A stretch of DNA of 64,000 nucleotides from UBA6898 sp964463135 (GCA_964463135.1 CAYXBA010000006.1:93607-157606), one strand, 5' to 3'; counted from the first letter of the stretch, positions 16,391 through 26,120 are shown. A program made the numbers and translations. The notes: generated from the sequence alone by a model not told the origin.

Positions 16391-17257
16391 CTACAGACAG
16401 GAAATGTTGAAACGGTCTGCCCTCTTTTTTATCAGGCCGGGGTCGCAGCCCGCTGAAGAAACATCTCCTTTGATATTATCGATCCTGTCAGCAGTGCCGG
16501 GATGGGTCTTCATGATGCCGCCCTCTGAGGCCTTCCCGTTCTTCCCCTGCTGTTCCAGAAAATCCCTGAGCGCAGCAGCGTTGTAACCTGCCTTTGCCAG
16601 GAACGAGAGGGCGGTCTTGTCAGCACTGTATTCCTGCGATTTGCCGTACCCGTTGACCACAAGGGTTTTTACAATATCATCGATGGTGCCCTCGAATATG
16701 CTGGTGAGCTTGGACAGTTCCTGGGGGCCGTAGTTCTCCGCAGCCTTGGCGCCGATAATGGTCACCGCCTCTGTCCAGCGGGATTTCTTGATCGAGGATA
16801 TGCCGTCGCGGTGGTTGACATGCGCTATCTCATGTGCAAGCACTGCAGCCAGTTCTTCTTCATTGCTTGTTGCCCTGAGCATGCCCCTGGTGATGAAGAT
16901 GATCCCCCCGGGACAGGCAAAGGCGTTCATCTCGTCCGTGTCGAGGATTGCGAAATGATACCCGCCATGGGTATAGGGTTTTTCTGACTGGAGCGCCAGC
17001 ACCATGCCGATCGCATTGATATAGTCGGTCTGCTTTTTGTTCTTGAGCAGCGGATAGGTTGCGAGGATGCGCGCTGCGACTGCGCGGCCGACATAATATT
17101 CCTCCTCATCAGAAATAGGGCGTGCTGCTTTCCCCGCTGCGGTCGAGGCGGTGGTCAACGTGTCGAGATGTTTTGAGAGGCTGTCCAGAAAGCCGGCCAA
17201 TGCATATTCATGAAAAAACAGGAGCATGCAGCTGATGATCAGGACCTTCTTCATCAT
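16391..17257 (-). CDS. M48-family zinc metalloprotease, exported
   Basis: 288 residues with an N-terminal signal sequence (about 1-21). The zinc site is HEIAHVNHRDG, with ligands H142 and H146 and catalytic E143; the third ligand is probably the Glu of EYSADKTAL. The flanking GGIIFITRGML and THPGTADRI are typical of the M48/BepA-like group, which handles outer-membrane protein quality control in the periplasm. Unlike BepA, it has no TPR tail. It overlaps the upstream SH3 gene by 4 bases (ATGA), placing it last in a three-gene operon with a membrane cyclase. Confidence 0.88.
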   Translation of the reverse strand: MMKKVLIISCMLLFFHEYALAGFLDSLSKHLDTLTTASTAAGKAARPISDEEEYYVGRAVAARILATYPLLKNKKQTDYINAIGMVLALQSEKPYTHGGYHFAILDTDEMNAFACPGGIIFITRGMLRATSNEEELAAVLAHEIAHVNHRDGISSIKKSRWTEAVTIIGAKAAENYGPQELSKLTSIFEGTIDDIVKTLVVNGYGKSQEYSADKTALSFLAKAGYNAAALRDFLEQQGKNGKASEGGIMKTHPGTADRIDNIKGDVSSAGCDPGLIKKRADRFNISCL

Positions 17258-17721
17258 GGCTGGTTCAGGCCTCCTGCCTTGATAAAAACTCTCAGCGCCT
17301 CGTCCTGGACCCCGTATTCTTCTATGCTGTTGACGGTATTGAAGTCAAGCTCAGGGTGCTTGCTCTTGTAGGACTTCTCAACCTCAGGATTGAACCCTTT
17401 TCCTGCCAGGGCAACTTCATCGCTTGATGCCGCATGTCCCTTGGTGGAAACATCAGAAAGCGTAACTGCCTTATCGGTCACCGCATTTTTGTGAATACAC
17501 CCCTTTACATTGTTGAACTTGACCTTGAACCAGTCTCCTTCTTTGGTCATGACTTCAAGTTCGTCGCCGTGCTGCACTCTGCTCTTTATGGGAGCAAGAA
17601 AGCGGCAATTCTCGCGGATCGCATTTTCCTTTGTCGCGACCCTGAGCGTTTCCGCAGAGGAGGGCGCTGAAAACAGGACAAATACAAGGATCGTTGCTAT
17701 ATTGACAGAGTATCTTCTCAT
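17254..17721 (-). CDS. exported SH3-domain protein
   Basis: 155 residues with a signal peptide ending near PSSAE. Residues about 25-85 form a bacterial SH3-like domain (KENAIRENCRFLAPIKSRV, then WFKVKFNNVKGCIHKNAV). Such domains commonly bind peptidoglycan or peptide ligands in the periplasm. The C-terminal third has no family I recognise. It overlaps both neighbours by 4 bases, so it should be made together with the M48 protease and the cyclase. Confidence 0.75.
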   Translation of the reverse strand: MRRYSVNIATILVFVLFSAPSSAETLRVATKENAIRENCRFLAPIKSRVQHGDELEVMTKEGDWFKVKFNNVKGCIHKNAVTDKAVTLSDVSTKGHAASSDEVALAGKGFNPEVEKSYKSKHPELDFNTVNSIEEYGVQDEALRVFIKAGGLNQP

Positions 17722-19805
17722 TTTTCTGTCATTTTAATAATATCCCAGCCCTCTGTCAATGTATTGGTCCTGGCAAGGACTTCTGCACGTGCCCGATAAA
17801 AAGCAGACGGTCCGTCATCCTTCGCTCTGCTGAATATCTCTCCTGCCCTGCCCCAGTCCTGTTTCCTGAAACAGTCCAGACCCTCATGAAATGCCGAAAT
17901 GCCGCTCTGCAGTTCTGCTGCATCCGGATCATGCATGGTCCCTTTCAGTTCATATATCCTCACTGCCCTGGTCTTTCCTTTAACTTCAATAAGGCCAAGC
18001 TCTCTGAGCATAAAATCATCACCTGCGGCTGACCTTGTTTCTTCACTTACAATGACCCTGGTATGGAAGACCTTATTTATCGATTCGAGACGTGAAGCCA
18101 GGTTGACTGTATCACCGACAACAGTGTAGTCAAAAAGCCTGTCGCTGCCGAGGTTGCCGACAATTGCATCGCCGGTATGGATACCTATGCGCATGGATAT
18201 GGGGGGGAGACCCTTCGAAGCAAATGTACGGTTGAGATCACCCAGGGCGGTCATGCACTCAAGCGCTGCGCGGCAGGCGTCAGATTCATCGCTGCCGGTC
18301 TTGAGCGGAGCACCCCAGAAGGCCATAACGCAGTCTCCAATATATTTGTCGATGACCCCCCGGTTCCTGATGATCACCTCGGTAAAGGCATTAAAGATGC
18401 TGTGAAGAACAAGTGCAACCTCCTCTGGCCCGAGGCGCTCTGCCAGGGTCGTAAACCCGGCAATGTCTGCGAAAAAGACCGTTACGCGCTGCTGGTGGCC
18501 GCCTGGCTGTACGATCTCCGGATGCTCCAGGACATGTTCTACGAGTGTCCTGTCCATATATTGAGAAAAGGTCTTTTTGATGAACCGCCGCTGCTTTCCC
18601 TCGACCGCATAACTGTAAGCGATCCCGACAGCAAAACTGAGCGTTACGGAAAGAAGCGGCGGGATCGCTTTGAGATAGTACGAACTCTTGAACAGCATGG
18701 CCGGAACCAGCAGCGAGATAAAAAGAGATAAAAAAAGAACGGTCAGGCTTATGGCAAGCGAGTGATATCGTAATACCATCGCAATAACGGCAAAAGAGAG
18801 GAAGAACATAAAAAGCCCGGTTGGCAGAATGCCCAAAGGGACTATGAAGTTTCTGTTCATCAGGTTTTCGAGTGTTGTTGCATGGATCTCGACGCCGGTG
18901 CCTGCCGGCGTGACAGCCGTAGGTTTGATATCAGCGAGGCCCGGTGCTGTGTACCCGATAAAGACCTTTTTGTTCCTGAAAAAACCCTTTTGCAGAAGAG
19001 GCTGTTTGCCTGCATCAACGTCCTGCGAATACCGTATGATCTCTCTTGCAGACAGGACCTTAAAGGGCTCAGGATGTGAGGAATATTTCAGGAGAAGTCT
19101 GTTTTCGGCAAGCGGCACCTTCCTGTCACCCGCATAGACTTCTCCGCCCCGTATAGCGACGATTTTTTCCTTCAGAAGATAGGGGAGAATAAAATGGGGG
19201 ATGCTATATTCGGCTGTTTTGAAGATGAGCGGGGCCCTCCTGTAGATGCCGTCGCCATCAGGCTTTATCATTACGTTTCCGTGTCCTGCAGCTCCGGAAC
19301 TGAGCAGGTCGATGGGGGCGAGCAGGGAGCAGTACGAACCGTGCGTCTGCACCGTGCCCTGGAGGCATATCAGCGCTGCCAGCTGCTTTTCATCCGCAGT
19401 GAGGCTGCCCTTTTCCATCAGAAACACCGGCAGATAAACGTTCCCGGTTTTTTTGATCGCCTCCGAAAGTATCCTGTCATCTTCCATGCCGTATGAGGAA
19501 TGTTCCGTGAACAGGACATCGATGAAGACCGCATCAGCCTCTGACAGATATTCTACGATCGGCTCATAGACCTGCCGGGGCCACGGCCAAGGAACGTCCT
19601 GGGCTGCCAGAGCATCGATACTCTGCTGGTCCACAGCAACAATGACAATGTTCTCGGACTGCGACGCTGCACTGAGCGTGCGGGAGAAAAAATCATAGGC
19701 CTTGAGCTCGAACGGGTCGAACAGGCCCGAGAAGAAAAGCAGAGCAGCTGCAGCGAAACAGGGGAGAGTAAGCAGCAGTGATTTTCTGAACATGTCAGTC
19801 TGCAT
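17718..19805 (-). CDS. CHASE2-domain class III adenylate/guanylate cyclase
   Basis: 695 residues. The N-terminal membrane anchor is followed by an extracytoplasmic CHASE2 sensor domain (about 30-310; note AVDQQSIDAL and FIDVLFTEHSS). Three further membrane helices follow (about 325-400). The cytoplasmic cyclase domain begins near residue 435: VTVFFADIAGFTTLAERLG and DKYIGDCVMAFWGAP carry the two metal-binding Asp residues, and YTVVGDTVNLASRLE the substrate region. The C-terminal tail is alpha-helical and possibly TPR-like. It would make cAMP (or cGMP) in response to a periplasmic signal. It heads the operon with the SH3 protein and M48 protease, each overlapping by 4 bases. Confidence 0.9.
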   Translation of the reverse strand: MQTDMFRKSLLLTLPCFAAAALLFFSGLFDPFELKAYDFFSRTLSAASQSENIVIVAVDQQSIDALAAQDVPWPWPRQVYEPIVEYLSEADAVFIDVLFTEHSSYGMEDDRILSEAIKKTGNVYLPVFLMEKGSLTADEKQLAALICLQGTVQTHGSYCSLLAPIDLLSSGAAGHGNVMIKPDGDGIYRRAPLIFKTAEYSIPHFILPYLLKEKIVAIRGGEVYAGDRKVPLAENRLLLKYSSHPEPFKVLSAREIIRYSQDVDAGKQPLLQKGFFRNKKVFIGYTAPGLADIKPTAVTPAGTGVEIHATTLENLMNRNFIVPLGILPTGLFMFFLSFAVIAMVLRYHSLAISLTVLFLSLFISLLVPAMLFKSSYYLKAIPPLLSVTLSFAVGIAYSYAVEGKQRRFIKKTFSQYMDRTLVEHVLEHPEIVQPGGHQQRVTVFFADIAGFTTLAERLGPEEVALVLHSIFNAFTEVIIRNRGVIDKYIGDCVMAFWGAPLKTGSDESDACRAALECMTALGDLNRTFASKGLPPISMRIGIHTGDAIVGNLGSDRLFDYTVVGDTVNLASRLESINKVFHTRVIVSEETRSAAGDDFMLRELGLIEVKGKTRAVRIYELKGTMHDPDAAELQSGISAFHEGLDCFRKQDWGRAGEIFSRAKDDGPSAFYRARAEVLARTNTLTEGWDIIKMTEK

Positions 19806-19905
19806 GGCAGATCACTGCTCTGCCATGACTCGGCGCCGTCGGCATATCTCTGTCAGGTCGGTCTTATGCTGTTGTCCCATAGTGCTGGACGTAATTATAT
19901 CATGT

Positions 19906-21198
19906 CTAATGAGAATGTCCGGCTCCGAACCTGCTGTTGCGGCGCACCAGAAAGATGAGGCCTCCGGAGAGTATAAGGGCAATGCCGAGCATACCGGCTG
20001 CAGCAAAGAGATTAGTGAGCAGGGCAGGCTTTATTAAGAGCATAAGGCCGAGGGAAAGCATCATCAGCCCGGATACGAGCTTGAGTTTTCGGCCTTGCCA
20101 TTCGGTAAGTTTGCGGGAGCCGAGCGTTATTGTGAATACTGCAACAATGATCAGAAGGGGAATAATGTACACGATATTATAAAGCGCAAGGTACAAGTAG
20201 TATGCTGCAGGAGAAAGGCTCTGCAGCGTCAGGACTCTGGTAAAGACCATCGGGAACCCGGCTGTGCAGAGCAGCTCATACGAATTGGCAGCAAGCGCAA
20301 GCACCGTGGTCCCTGCGAGTGTTGAAACAAGAGACGTCGATTTAAGAAGGTTCCTCATCCTCTCGAAGAGCTTTGGCTTTGCATTCTCTGATATCGAGAG
20401 GGAGACCCCTTTCCCGAAAAAGAAGAAGTCCTTTATATTAAGCCCTGCCACCACGAGGGCAATAAGGCCGGCTGCAAGGGTGATCATCGGGAGATTCCCG
20501 GCAAGCAGGAAGAGGTTAAGCCATGCTGCCATAAAGAGAAAATAGATAACACCGGAAAAAAAGACAAACGTGCCGCCGATAAGCATCATCCTGGCCCGTG
20601 AGCGTGCATGGACCATGAGACTGAGCAGAAAAAAGAGGACAAAGAAAGCACAGGGATTGAAGCTGTCCAGGCCGCCAAGGATCACCGTGATCATTGGCAG
20701 CGAAACTCTGGATTGATCAATAACCCCTATCAGAGGAAGTTCAAGGGTCTCTTCAGTCTTCTGCTCCATAGGCTGCATAAGCCTGTCTGCCGGATCCATA
20801 CATTGCTGCCCGAGACAGCGCAGCACGGTTCTCTCTATAGCTGTTCCTTCCTTCTCAGAAAAGCCGACAAAGACCTCCTGATCAATGAATGTAACCGGCA
20901 CGCCTGTTGACTTGATGCCTGCACTTCTTGTCATCTGTGAAAAAAAGCCGGCATTCGCAGGATTCTGCCATACCTCGTAAGACTCAATGATAAGGTTCGG
21001 ATAACGCTTCTTGAGCTCACCAAGAAACTCTTTCTCATGGGCACAGTGAGGGCAGCCATTGCCCCAGAAAAAATAGATCTTCAACGCTTTCTGCTCTTTC
21101 CCTGGGCCTTCTGCAGCGCTGGATAAAGAGAAGATGTTCGCAAGAGCAAGGACGGTATATGCGGCAACGACAAGGATCAGCGTTCCGGGCCTGATCAT
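19906..21198 (-). CDS. thioredoxin-fold plus DsbD-like membrane protein
   Basis: 430 residues. A signal/anchor (1-29) is followed by a thioredoxin-like domain with the redox pair CPHC (C49, C52) and a cis-Pro motif GVPVTFI. After about residue 165 come six or more membrane helices of the DsbD/CcdA type, with cysteines in SFNPCAFFVLFF and ELLCTAGFP as expected for electron transfer across the membrane. It likely passes reducing power to periplasmic thiol proteins. The order is inverted relative to E. coli DsbD, where the thioredoxin domain is C-terminal. It overlaps the DUF255 gene by 4 bases. Confidence 0.8.
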   Translation of the reverse strand: MIRPGTLILVVAAYTVLALANIFSLSSAAEGPGKEQKALKIYFFWGNGCPHCAHEKEFLGELKKRYPNLIIESYEVWQNPANAGFFSQMTRSAGIKSTGVPVTFIDQEVFVGFSEKEGTAIERTVLRCLGQQCMDPADRLMQPMEQKTEETLELPLIGVIDQSRVSLPMITVILGGLDSFNPCAFFVLFFLLSLMVHARSRARMMLIGGTFVFFSGVIYFLFMAAWLNLFLLAGNLPMITLAAGLIALVVAGLNIKDFFFFGKGVSLSISENAKPKLFERMRNLLKSTSLVSTLAGTTVLALAANSYELLCTAGFPMVFTRVLTLQSLSPAAYYLYLALYNIVYIIPLLIIVAVFTITLGSRKLTEWQGRKLKLVSGLMMLSLGLMLLIKPALLTNLFAAAGMLGIALILSGGLIFLVRRNSRFGAGHSH

Positions 21199-23024
21199 GA
21201 TCGTTCTTTCGCAGCGGGCGGACTCAGCAAGCGGTCAAGCGCCGTGAGAAAATATGTGTATGCAGTCGGGGCCTGCCTGACAATGGCATAGAATGCCTGT
21301 GCAGTCTTTGCAGCCATTTCCTCGAGGACAGGATCTTCCGTGATACGGGCGAGGCGGACCAAATTGGACAGTGCTACAGAATTTCCTGAGGGTATGGCGC
21401 CATCATAGAGCTCTTTTTTGCGCACAAGCAGTCTTTCTCCGTCATCGGCGGTGAAGAAAAAACCGCCGTGGTCATTGTCCAGGAAATGGTCCATGAAAAT
21501 GCCATTCAGCCGCAGTGCTTCTTCAAGGTAGCGGGGGGCCTGACCGGCCAGGTACAGTTCTATGAGGCCTGAAATGAAAAAAACATAGTCGTCCGCATGA
21601 GCAGGAACTGCTGCTTCGCCGTCGCGATACCGATGCAGAAGCCTGCCATCCGGAGTGCGGAGCGTATTCAGGATGAAATCAGCAGCCTTTGCTGCGCTAT
21701 CCGCATATTCAGGTTTTTGAAAGACATGTGCTGCCCTGGCAAAGGCCATTATCATGAGACCGTTCCAGTCTGTCAGTATTTTGTCGTCCTTGGCCGGGTG
21801 AATTCTCAGCTCCCGAACAGCAAAAAGCTCTGCAAGGGCTTTTTTTGTGCGAGCCTTGATCTCCTTGCCGGAACGTTCTGTTTTATCTGTCCGCTTTTCT
21901 CTGTGGAGAATGTTCGTGCCGGTGAGTTCATGCGCTGACTGTTCAAGAAAGTTACCCTCTTTTTTAACGTTGAAAAGAGAACAGATGAGGTCAGCGTCAT
22001 CAGGGCTGAGCGCACAGATGATGTCACGCTCTGTCCAGACATAGAACTTGCCTTCTTCTCCTTCGCTGTCAGCGTCTTCTGCAGAATAATAGCCGCCCTC
22101 CGGAGCTGTCATGTCCCGACGAACGTAGGCGAGGATATCTTCTGCGGTTTCCCGGTAGTTCACGTCCCCGGTCGCCTGAAACGCTTCGGTATAAGCGATG
22201 CAGAGCATTGCCTGATCATACAGCATCTTCTCGAAATGGGGTACAAGCCATTGCTCATCGGTTGAATACCGGTGAAAGCCAAAGCCAACATGGTCATAGA
22301 TGCCGCCATCACGCATTGCGTCGAGGGTCTTCGTGACCATCTGCAAAGCCTCCTGATTACCGGTGCGCTTCCCATAGCCCAGGAGGAAAAGCAGTATATG
22401 CGGTGTGGGGAACTTTGGGGCATGACTGAATCCCCCATGCAGGGCGTCAAACTGCTGGCCCAGCTGTTCAAAACAATTGTGGAGGACTGGTTCCGCAGGC
22501 TCTTCGGAGCCGGCATGAGCATTTTCGAGCCCGATCCGGGCTGTCACTTCCCCGGCAAGCTGCATGAGTTTTTGTCTGTCCGTGTTCCAGATGGCCGTAA
22601 TACGGGGGATCAGATCAACCATGCCGATCCTGCCGAAGCTGGTCTTCTTTGGGAAATAGGTGCCTGCAAAAAACGGCCGCTTATCAGGTGCCATGATGAT
22701 CGTGAGCGGCCAGCCTCCGTTGCCAGCCATCAGCTGACATGCCGTCATATAGACATTGTCGATGTCCGGACGCTCCTCGCGGTCTACCTTTATGGATATG
22801 AAGGCCTCGTTCATCAGCCCGGCGACCTGCTGGTCTTCAAAGGACTCCTTCTCCATAACATGGCACCAGTGGCAGGTGGAATATCCTATAGAAAGGAAGA
22901 TTGGCTTGTTTTCCCGCTCTGCTCTGTCAAACGCCTCCTGAGTCCAGGGATACCATTCTACGGGATTGTATGCATGCTGCAGCAGGTATGGACTTTTCTC
23001 CCTGAGAAGCCTATTGGGGTTCAT
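21195..23024 (-). CDS. DUF255 thioredoxin-domain protein (YyaL/spermatogenesis-associated protein 20 family)
   Basis: 609 residues. The N-terminal SPYLLQHAYNPVEWYPW and SIGYSTCHWCHVME (CxxC at 51-54), with KVDREERPDIDNVYM, are diagnostic of this family. The remainder is an (alpha/alpha)6-type glycosidase-like fold (for example YDHVGFGFHRYSTDEQWLVPH, core DHVGFGFHRYS). Its biochemical role is not settled. Coupling by 4-base overlap to a DsbD-like reductase suggests a thiol-redox link. No signal peptide is evident, so it is probably cytoplasmic. It is likely co-transcribed with the small coiled-coil gene upstream. Confidence 0.9.
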   Translation of the reverse strand: MNPNRLLREKSPYLLQHAYNPVEWYPWTQEAFDRAERENKPIFLSIGYSTCHWCHVMEKESFEDQQVAGLMNEAFISIKVDREERPDIDNVYMTACQLMAGNGGWPLTIIMAPDKRPFFAGTYFPKKTSFGRIGMVDLIPRITAIWNTDRQKLMQLAGEVTARIGLENAHAGSEEPAEPVLHNCFEQLGQQFDALHGGFSHAPKFPTPHILLFLLGYGKRTGNQEALQMVTKTLDAMRDGGIYDHVGFGFHRYSTDEQWLVPHFEKMLYDQAMLCIAYTEAFQATGDVNYRETAEDILAYVRRDMTAPEGGYYSAEDADSEGEEGKFYVWTERDIICALSPDDADLICSLFNVKKEGNFLEQSAHELTGTNILHREKRTDKTERSGKEIKARTKKALAELFAVRELRIHPAKDDKILTDWNGLMIMAFARAAHVFQKPEYADSAAKAADFILNTLRTPDGRLLHRYRDGEAAVPAHADDYVFFISGLIELYLAGQAPRYLEEALRLNGIFMDHFLDNDHGGFFFTADDGERLLVRKKELYDGAIPSGNSVALSNLVRLARITEDPVLEEMAAKTAQAFYAIVRQAPTAYTYFLTALDRLLSPPAAKERS

Positions 23025-23088
23025 AAGAGAGATCTATTGACCATATTCGTATGCACCGGGGGGAGTTCCAATACGGCTCAGGTGCCTG

Positions 23089-23334
23089 CTATTTGATAAG
23101 CAGCTTGTTCGCAAAGAGGGTTTTTCTCATATCATCCACCCTGTTTTGGAGTTCGATGAGCTCTTCCTTGAGCTTGTTATTATCAGCATGCTGTATGGTC
23201 CTTGCTTTTTCGAGCAGAAGAACACCCAGCTCAGCCAGCTTATCAGGAAGTTCAGCGAGAGTCGAGGCCCCTTTTACGTAGTTGCTGCCCCGTGCTGAAG
23301 CCAGTTCGATCAGTTTCTGAAGGGTCTCATCCAT
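23089..23334 (-). CDS. small helical coiled-coil protein
   Basis: 81 residues, charged and almost entirely helical, with heptad-like leucines toward the end (LKEELIELQNRVDDMRKTL). I recognise no family. CGGAG sits directly against the first ATG (23340) but 6 bases before the second (23334), so the second is the better start. A promoter lies upstream at 23366-23394 and the DUF255 gene follows 64 bases downstream. Confidence 0.55.
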   Translation of the reverse strand: MDETLQKLIELASARGSNYVKGASTLAELPDKLAELGVLLLEKARTIQHADNNKLKEELIELQNRVDDMRKTLFANKLLIK

Positions 23335-23365
23335 AGCCATCTCCGTTTTTTTCTGTTCTGACTAA

Positions 23366-23394
23366 AGCGTATCAGATTTCCTATGCAGGGTCAA
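23366..23394 (-). promoter_or_regulatory. sigma-70-type promoter of the coiled-coil/DUF255 operon
   Basis: On the minus strand TTGACC (23394-23389) and TACGCT (23371-23366) are separated by 17 bases, and TGA before TACGCT gives an extended -10. It points into the small coiled-coil gene. Confidence 0.5.
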
Positions 23395-23453
23395 TTTGTT
23401 TTGTTGAAGGGAATACTGCACGGCATTGGACAGAAGGATATGCGGTGAAGTCC

Positions 23454-26060
23454 CTAGAAAAGGTACGTCTTTTTCACGAAGTCAATCTCATCGCTCCATG
23501 TTTTCAGTCTTCCGGCCAGTCTCTCGTCGCGCAGTTCATGCAGTATCTTTGTGTACAGGGGGCCTTGCGGCAGCCCGAGCTTTTTCAGGTCATTCCCTTT
23601 GAGCATAGGCTGTACTTTTCGGAGTTCGATCAGAAAATGAGAGATGTCCTTCTTCTTTCCTGTATCTTTGGTTGAAGACATCGAGAAAAGGATAATTTCC
23701 AGTTCTCTGCCGGCGAGCAGGCGGTAGAGACTGACAGGATCTCCTGCAGGAAGACTGGCGAGAATTTCCCGCTGCTGTTCCACTCCCGCGAGAATGATAG
23801 CCCTGGCCTTTGGGGGTGTTGAAAGCCGGGCCAGAGTCTCCGTGCGTTCACGGACATCGAGGTGTGAAAGGAGCGTCATGAGATACAGGATCCCTTTCTC
23901 GATCTTTTGATCGAGATACAGGAGGTTGTACCAGGCAAGGGTCTCGCCGGCAGATTCAACTTCACTTTCGAGCTGCCTGTCAAAGACGATCTTCTCATGG
24001 ATCACTTTCAGCAGGCCATGATCGGAAAACCGCTTCAGGGTAAGCGAGGGATTTGTTTCATTGAACGAGAGGAGAAGCTCCTCATACAGGCGCGTCCCGG
24101 ACAGTTTGGCAAAGAGATTCATTTCAAGGGCGGATTTCATCAGGAATGCGGTGTGCCTGCTCAGCCTGAAACCGAACCGCTCAGAGAAACGTATCGCACG
24201 GAATGCGCGGGTAGGATCTTCAACAAAACTGAGATTGTGCAGGACGCGAATGGTTTTTTCCTTCAGGTCCCGCTGTCCGCCGAAGAAATCGATGAGAAGA
24301 CCGAAGCCGTTTGGGTTCAGCCTGATGGCAAGGGTGTTGATCGTGAAGTCCCTGCGGTAAAGGTCCTTCTTGATCGATGAGGTCTCGACCTTTGGCAGGG
24401 CTGCCGGCGACTCATAATATTCTGTCCGTGCCGTGGCGATATCAATATGCAAGGTGCCCCGTTTTACCTTGGCCGTGCCGAATTTCTTATGCGGCTTGAC
24501 CCGTGCCTTGATCCGCTCTGCAAGCATATTGGCAAATTGTATTCCGTCGCCTTCGATCACAATGTCAATATCAAGATTTGCCTTCCCGAGAAGGAGGTCT
24601 CTCACTGAGCCGCCGACCAGGTATGCGCTGAAGCCTGAACCTTCGGCGATCGAACCGGAGAGCTTCAGGATCTCGACTATTTCAGCAGGGAACCTGTCTT
24701 TGAGCCAGGAGGACAGGTTGCGGCTCGAAAAATGGATATCAACCAGTTCTCCTTTATCAGGGCGGCGCTTTTTCAGGAATTCCTCGTAAAGCACCCTGAG
24801 CAGGTCTGTTCTTGTAATAGCCCCTGTGATCTTGCGCCCCTCAAGGACGGGCATGAACTTCTGGTTGTGCTCTATCATCATTGTCTCAATGTCCCTGATC
24901 GGGGTATCAGCGGTCACGGTGAGCTTTTCCGTTGAGCAGAAATCAGCAATGGGGTTCTTTTTGAACCCGTGAAAGATGGCTTTTTCAACAGTTTCGCGCG
25001 ATATGAGGCCGGCATATTCACCATCTTTAATGACTGGCAGCACATTTACTCCAAACTTGGTCATGGTATCTTCTGCATCCCTGATCGTGCTTGCCCAGGG
25101 AATTGAGATCACCGGACTGGTCATGATATCAGCTGCGATCTGCCCCGGTTTTATATGCTCCGGGATGCTCCTGAAAATCTGTTCTTCAACCGTTTCCAGG
25201 GAATCGCCCCTGATGGTGGCTGATGCAGCTGCCTGGTGGCCGCCGCCGCCAAATTCCTTTAGGAGGGCAGCGACGTCGAGCTCTCTCACCCTGCTGCGCC
25301 CGACAAGGACAATTCTTCCCTGCATGCCCAATATCAGGACAACGGCATCTATGTCCTCCATATCCATGACCTTATGCGCCAGAAGGGCGGCATCCCCGAA
25401 ATACGAATCCCGGGAAGTCTTCGCGATCATGACCCGTATCCCTCTGATGACCACTTCCCTGCAGGATTTCAGAAGGTCATTAAGGATCTCCAGTTCTTCT
25501 CTGCCCAGATCGGTCTTGACGTATTCCGAGACGATATTGAGGATCGCACCCCGTCTTATGAGATACGATACAGCATTCAGATCCCGCTCGGTCGTGGAAG
25601 GGAAGAGAAGGCATCCTGTCTCTTCATAGATGCCCAGGGCGAGTATGGTTGCCTCCATGGGGTCAGGGTGAAGCCCCTTTTCCTTAAGCAGCTCGGTAAA
25701 GATCGTTGCCGTGGCCCCCACGGTCTCTATCCGTTCAACGCTACCCCGGATGTCCCCCTTTTCAAGGGGGTGATGGTCAAAGATGTGGATCTGGACATCC
25801 CGGTTCTTTGCAGCCTCGGCGAACATGCCGATGCGGTCCGGCTGTTTGGTATCAACAATGATAAGTCTCCTGATCTCAGCGGGTTCAATGTCCCTGAGCT
25901 TTCTGATCTCTGCGGGATGAAAGACCTCTATGAAGTCCCTGACCTTACGTTCCTGTGATCCCGGAAATGCAAGAAATGCATCAGGATACAGCTTCTTGGC
26001 AGCGATCATGGATGCGAGGGAATCAAAGTCAGCATTGTGGTGGGAAGTGATGATATCCAT
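23454..26060 (-). CDS. CCA tRNA nucleotidyltransferase with N-terminal DHH and CBS domains
   Basis: 868 residues in three parts. First, a DHH/DHHA1 phosphoesterase module: HHNADFDSLAS, IFDHHP and GGGGHQAAASATI. Second, a CBS pair (about 305-420). Third, a class II nucleotidyltransferase (from about 455) with GGSVRDLLLGKANLDIDIVI, whose DxD binds metal, and RRDFTINTLAIRLN. Such fusions occur in several bacterial groups and include A-adding or CCA-adding tRNA enzymes; the DHH part may trim RNA ends. The start at 26060 places HHNADFDS near the N-terminus as usual; a longer frame to 26099 adds unrelated residues. Whether it adds only A or all of CCA cannot be told here. Confidence 0.88.
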   Translation of the reverse strand: MDIITSHHNADFDSLASMIAAKKLYPDAFLAFPGSQERKVRDFIEVFHPAEIRKLRDIEPAEIRRLIIVDTKQPDRIGMFAEAAKNRDVQIHIFDHHPLEKGDIRGSVERIETVGATATIFTELLKEKGLHPDPMEATILALGIYEETGCLLFPSTTERDLNAVSYLIRRGAILNIVSEYVKTDLGREELEILNDLLKSCREVVIRGIRVMIAKTSRDSYFGDAALLAHKVMDMEDIDAVVLILGMQGRIVLVGRSRVRELDVAALLKEFGGGGHQAAASATIRGDSLETVEEQIFRSIPEHIKPGQIAADIMTSPVISIPWASTIRDAEDTMTKFGVNVLPVIKDGEYAGLISRETVEKAIFHGFKKNPIADFCSTEKLTVTADTPIRDIETMMIEHNQKFMPVLEGRKITGAITRTDLLRVLYEEFLKKRRPDKGELVDIHFSSRNLSSWLKDRFPAEIVEILKLSGSIAEGSGFSAYLVGGSVRDLLLGKANLDIDIVIEGDGIQFANMLAERIKARVKPHKKFGTAKVKRGTLHIDIATARTEYYESPAALPKVETSSIKKDLYRRDFTINTLAIRLNPNGFGLLIDFFGGQRDLKEKTIRVLHNLSFVEDPTRAFRAIRFSERFGFRLSRHTAFLMKSALEMNLFAKLSGTRLYEELLLSFNETNPSLTLKRFSDHGLLKVIHEKIVFDRQLESEVESAGETLAWYNLLYLDQKIEKGILYLMTLLSHLDVRERTETLARLSTPPKARAIILAGVEQQREILASLPAGDPVSLYRLLAGRELEIILFSMSSTKDTGKKKDISHFLIELRKVQPMLKGNDLKKLGLPQGPLYTKILHELRDERLAGRLKTWSDEIDFVKKTYLF

Positions 26061-26120
26061 GCTGCTGCCTAGAGCACCTGCGCCTGGTGTCGGCCGCACC
26101 GCTGAAGTAATGAGAATAGG

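Noticed and set aside
25751..25772. CCCCCTTTTCAAGGGGG palindrome inside the DHH domain of the CCA fusion, resembling the uvrC insert
   Set aside because: It encodes PLEKGDIRG right after DHH, where the family has a segment of the same length, so there is no sign of an insertion.
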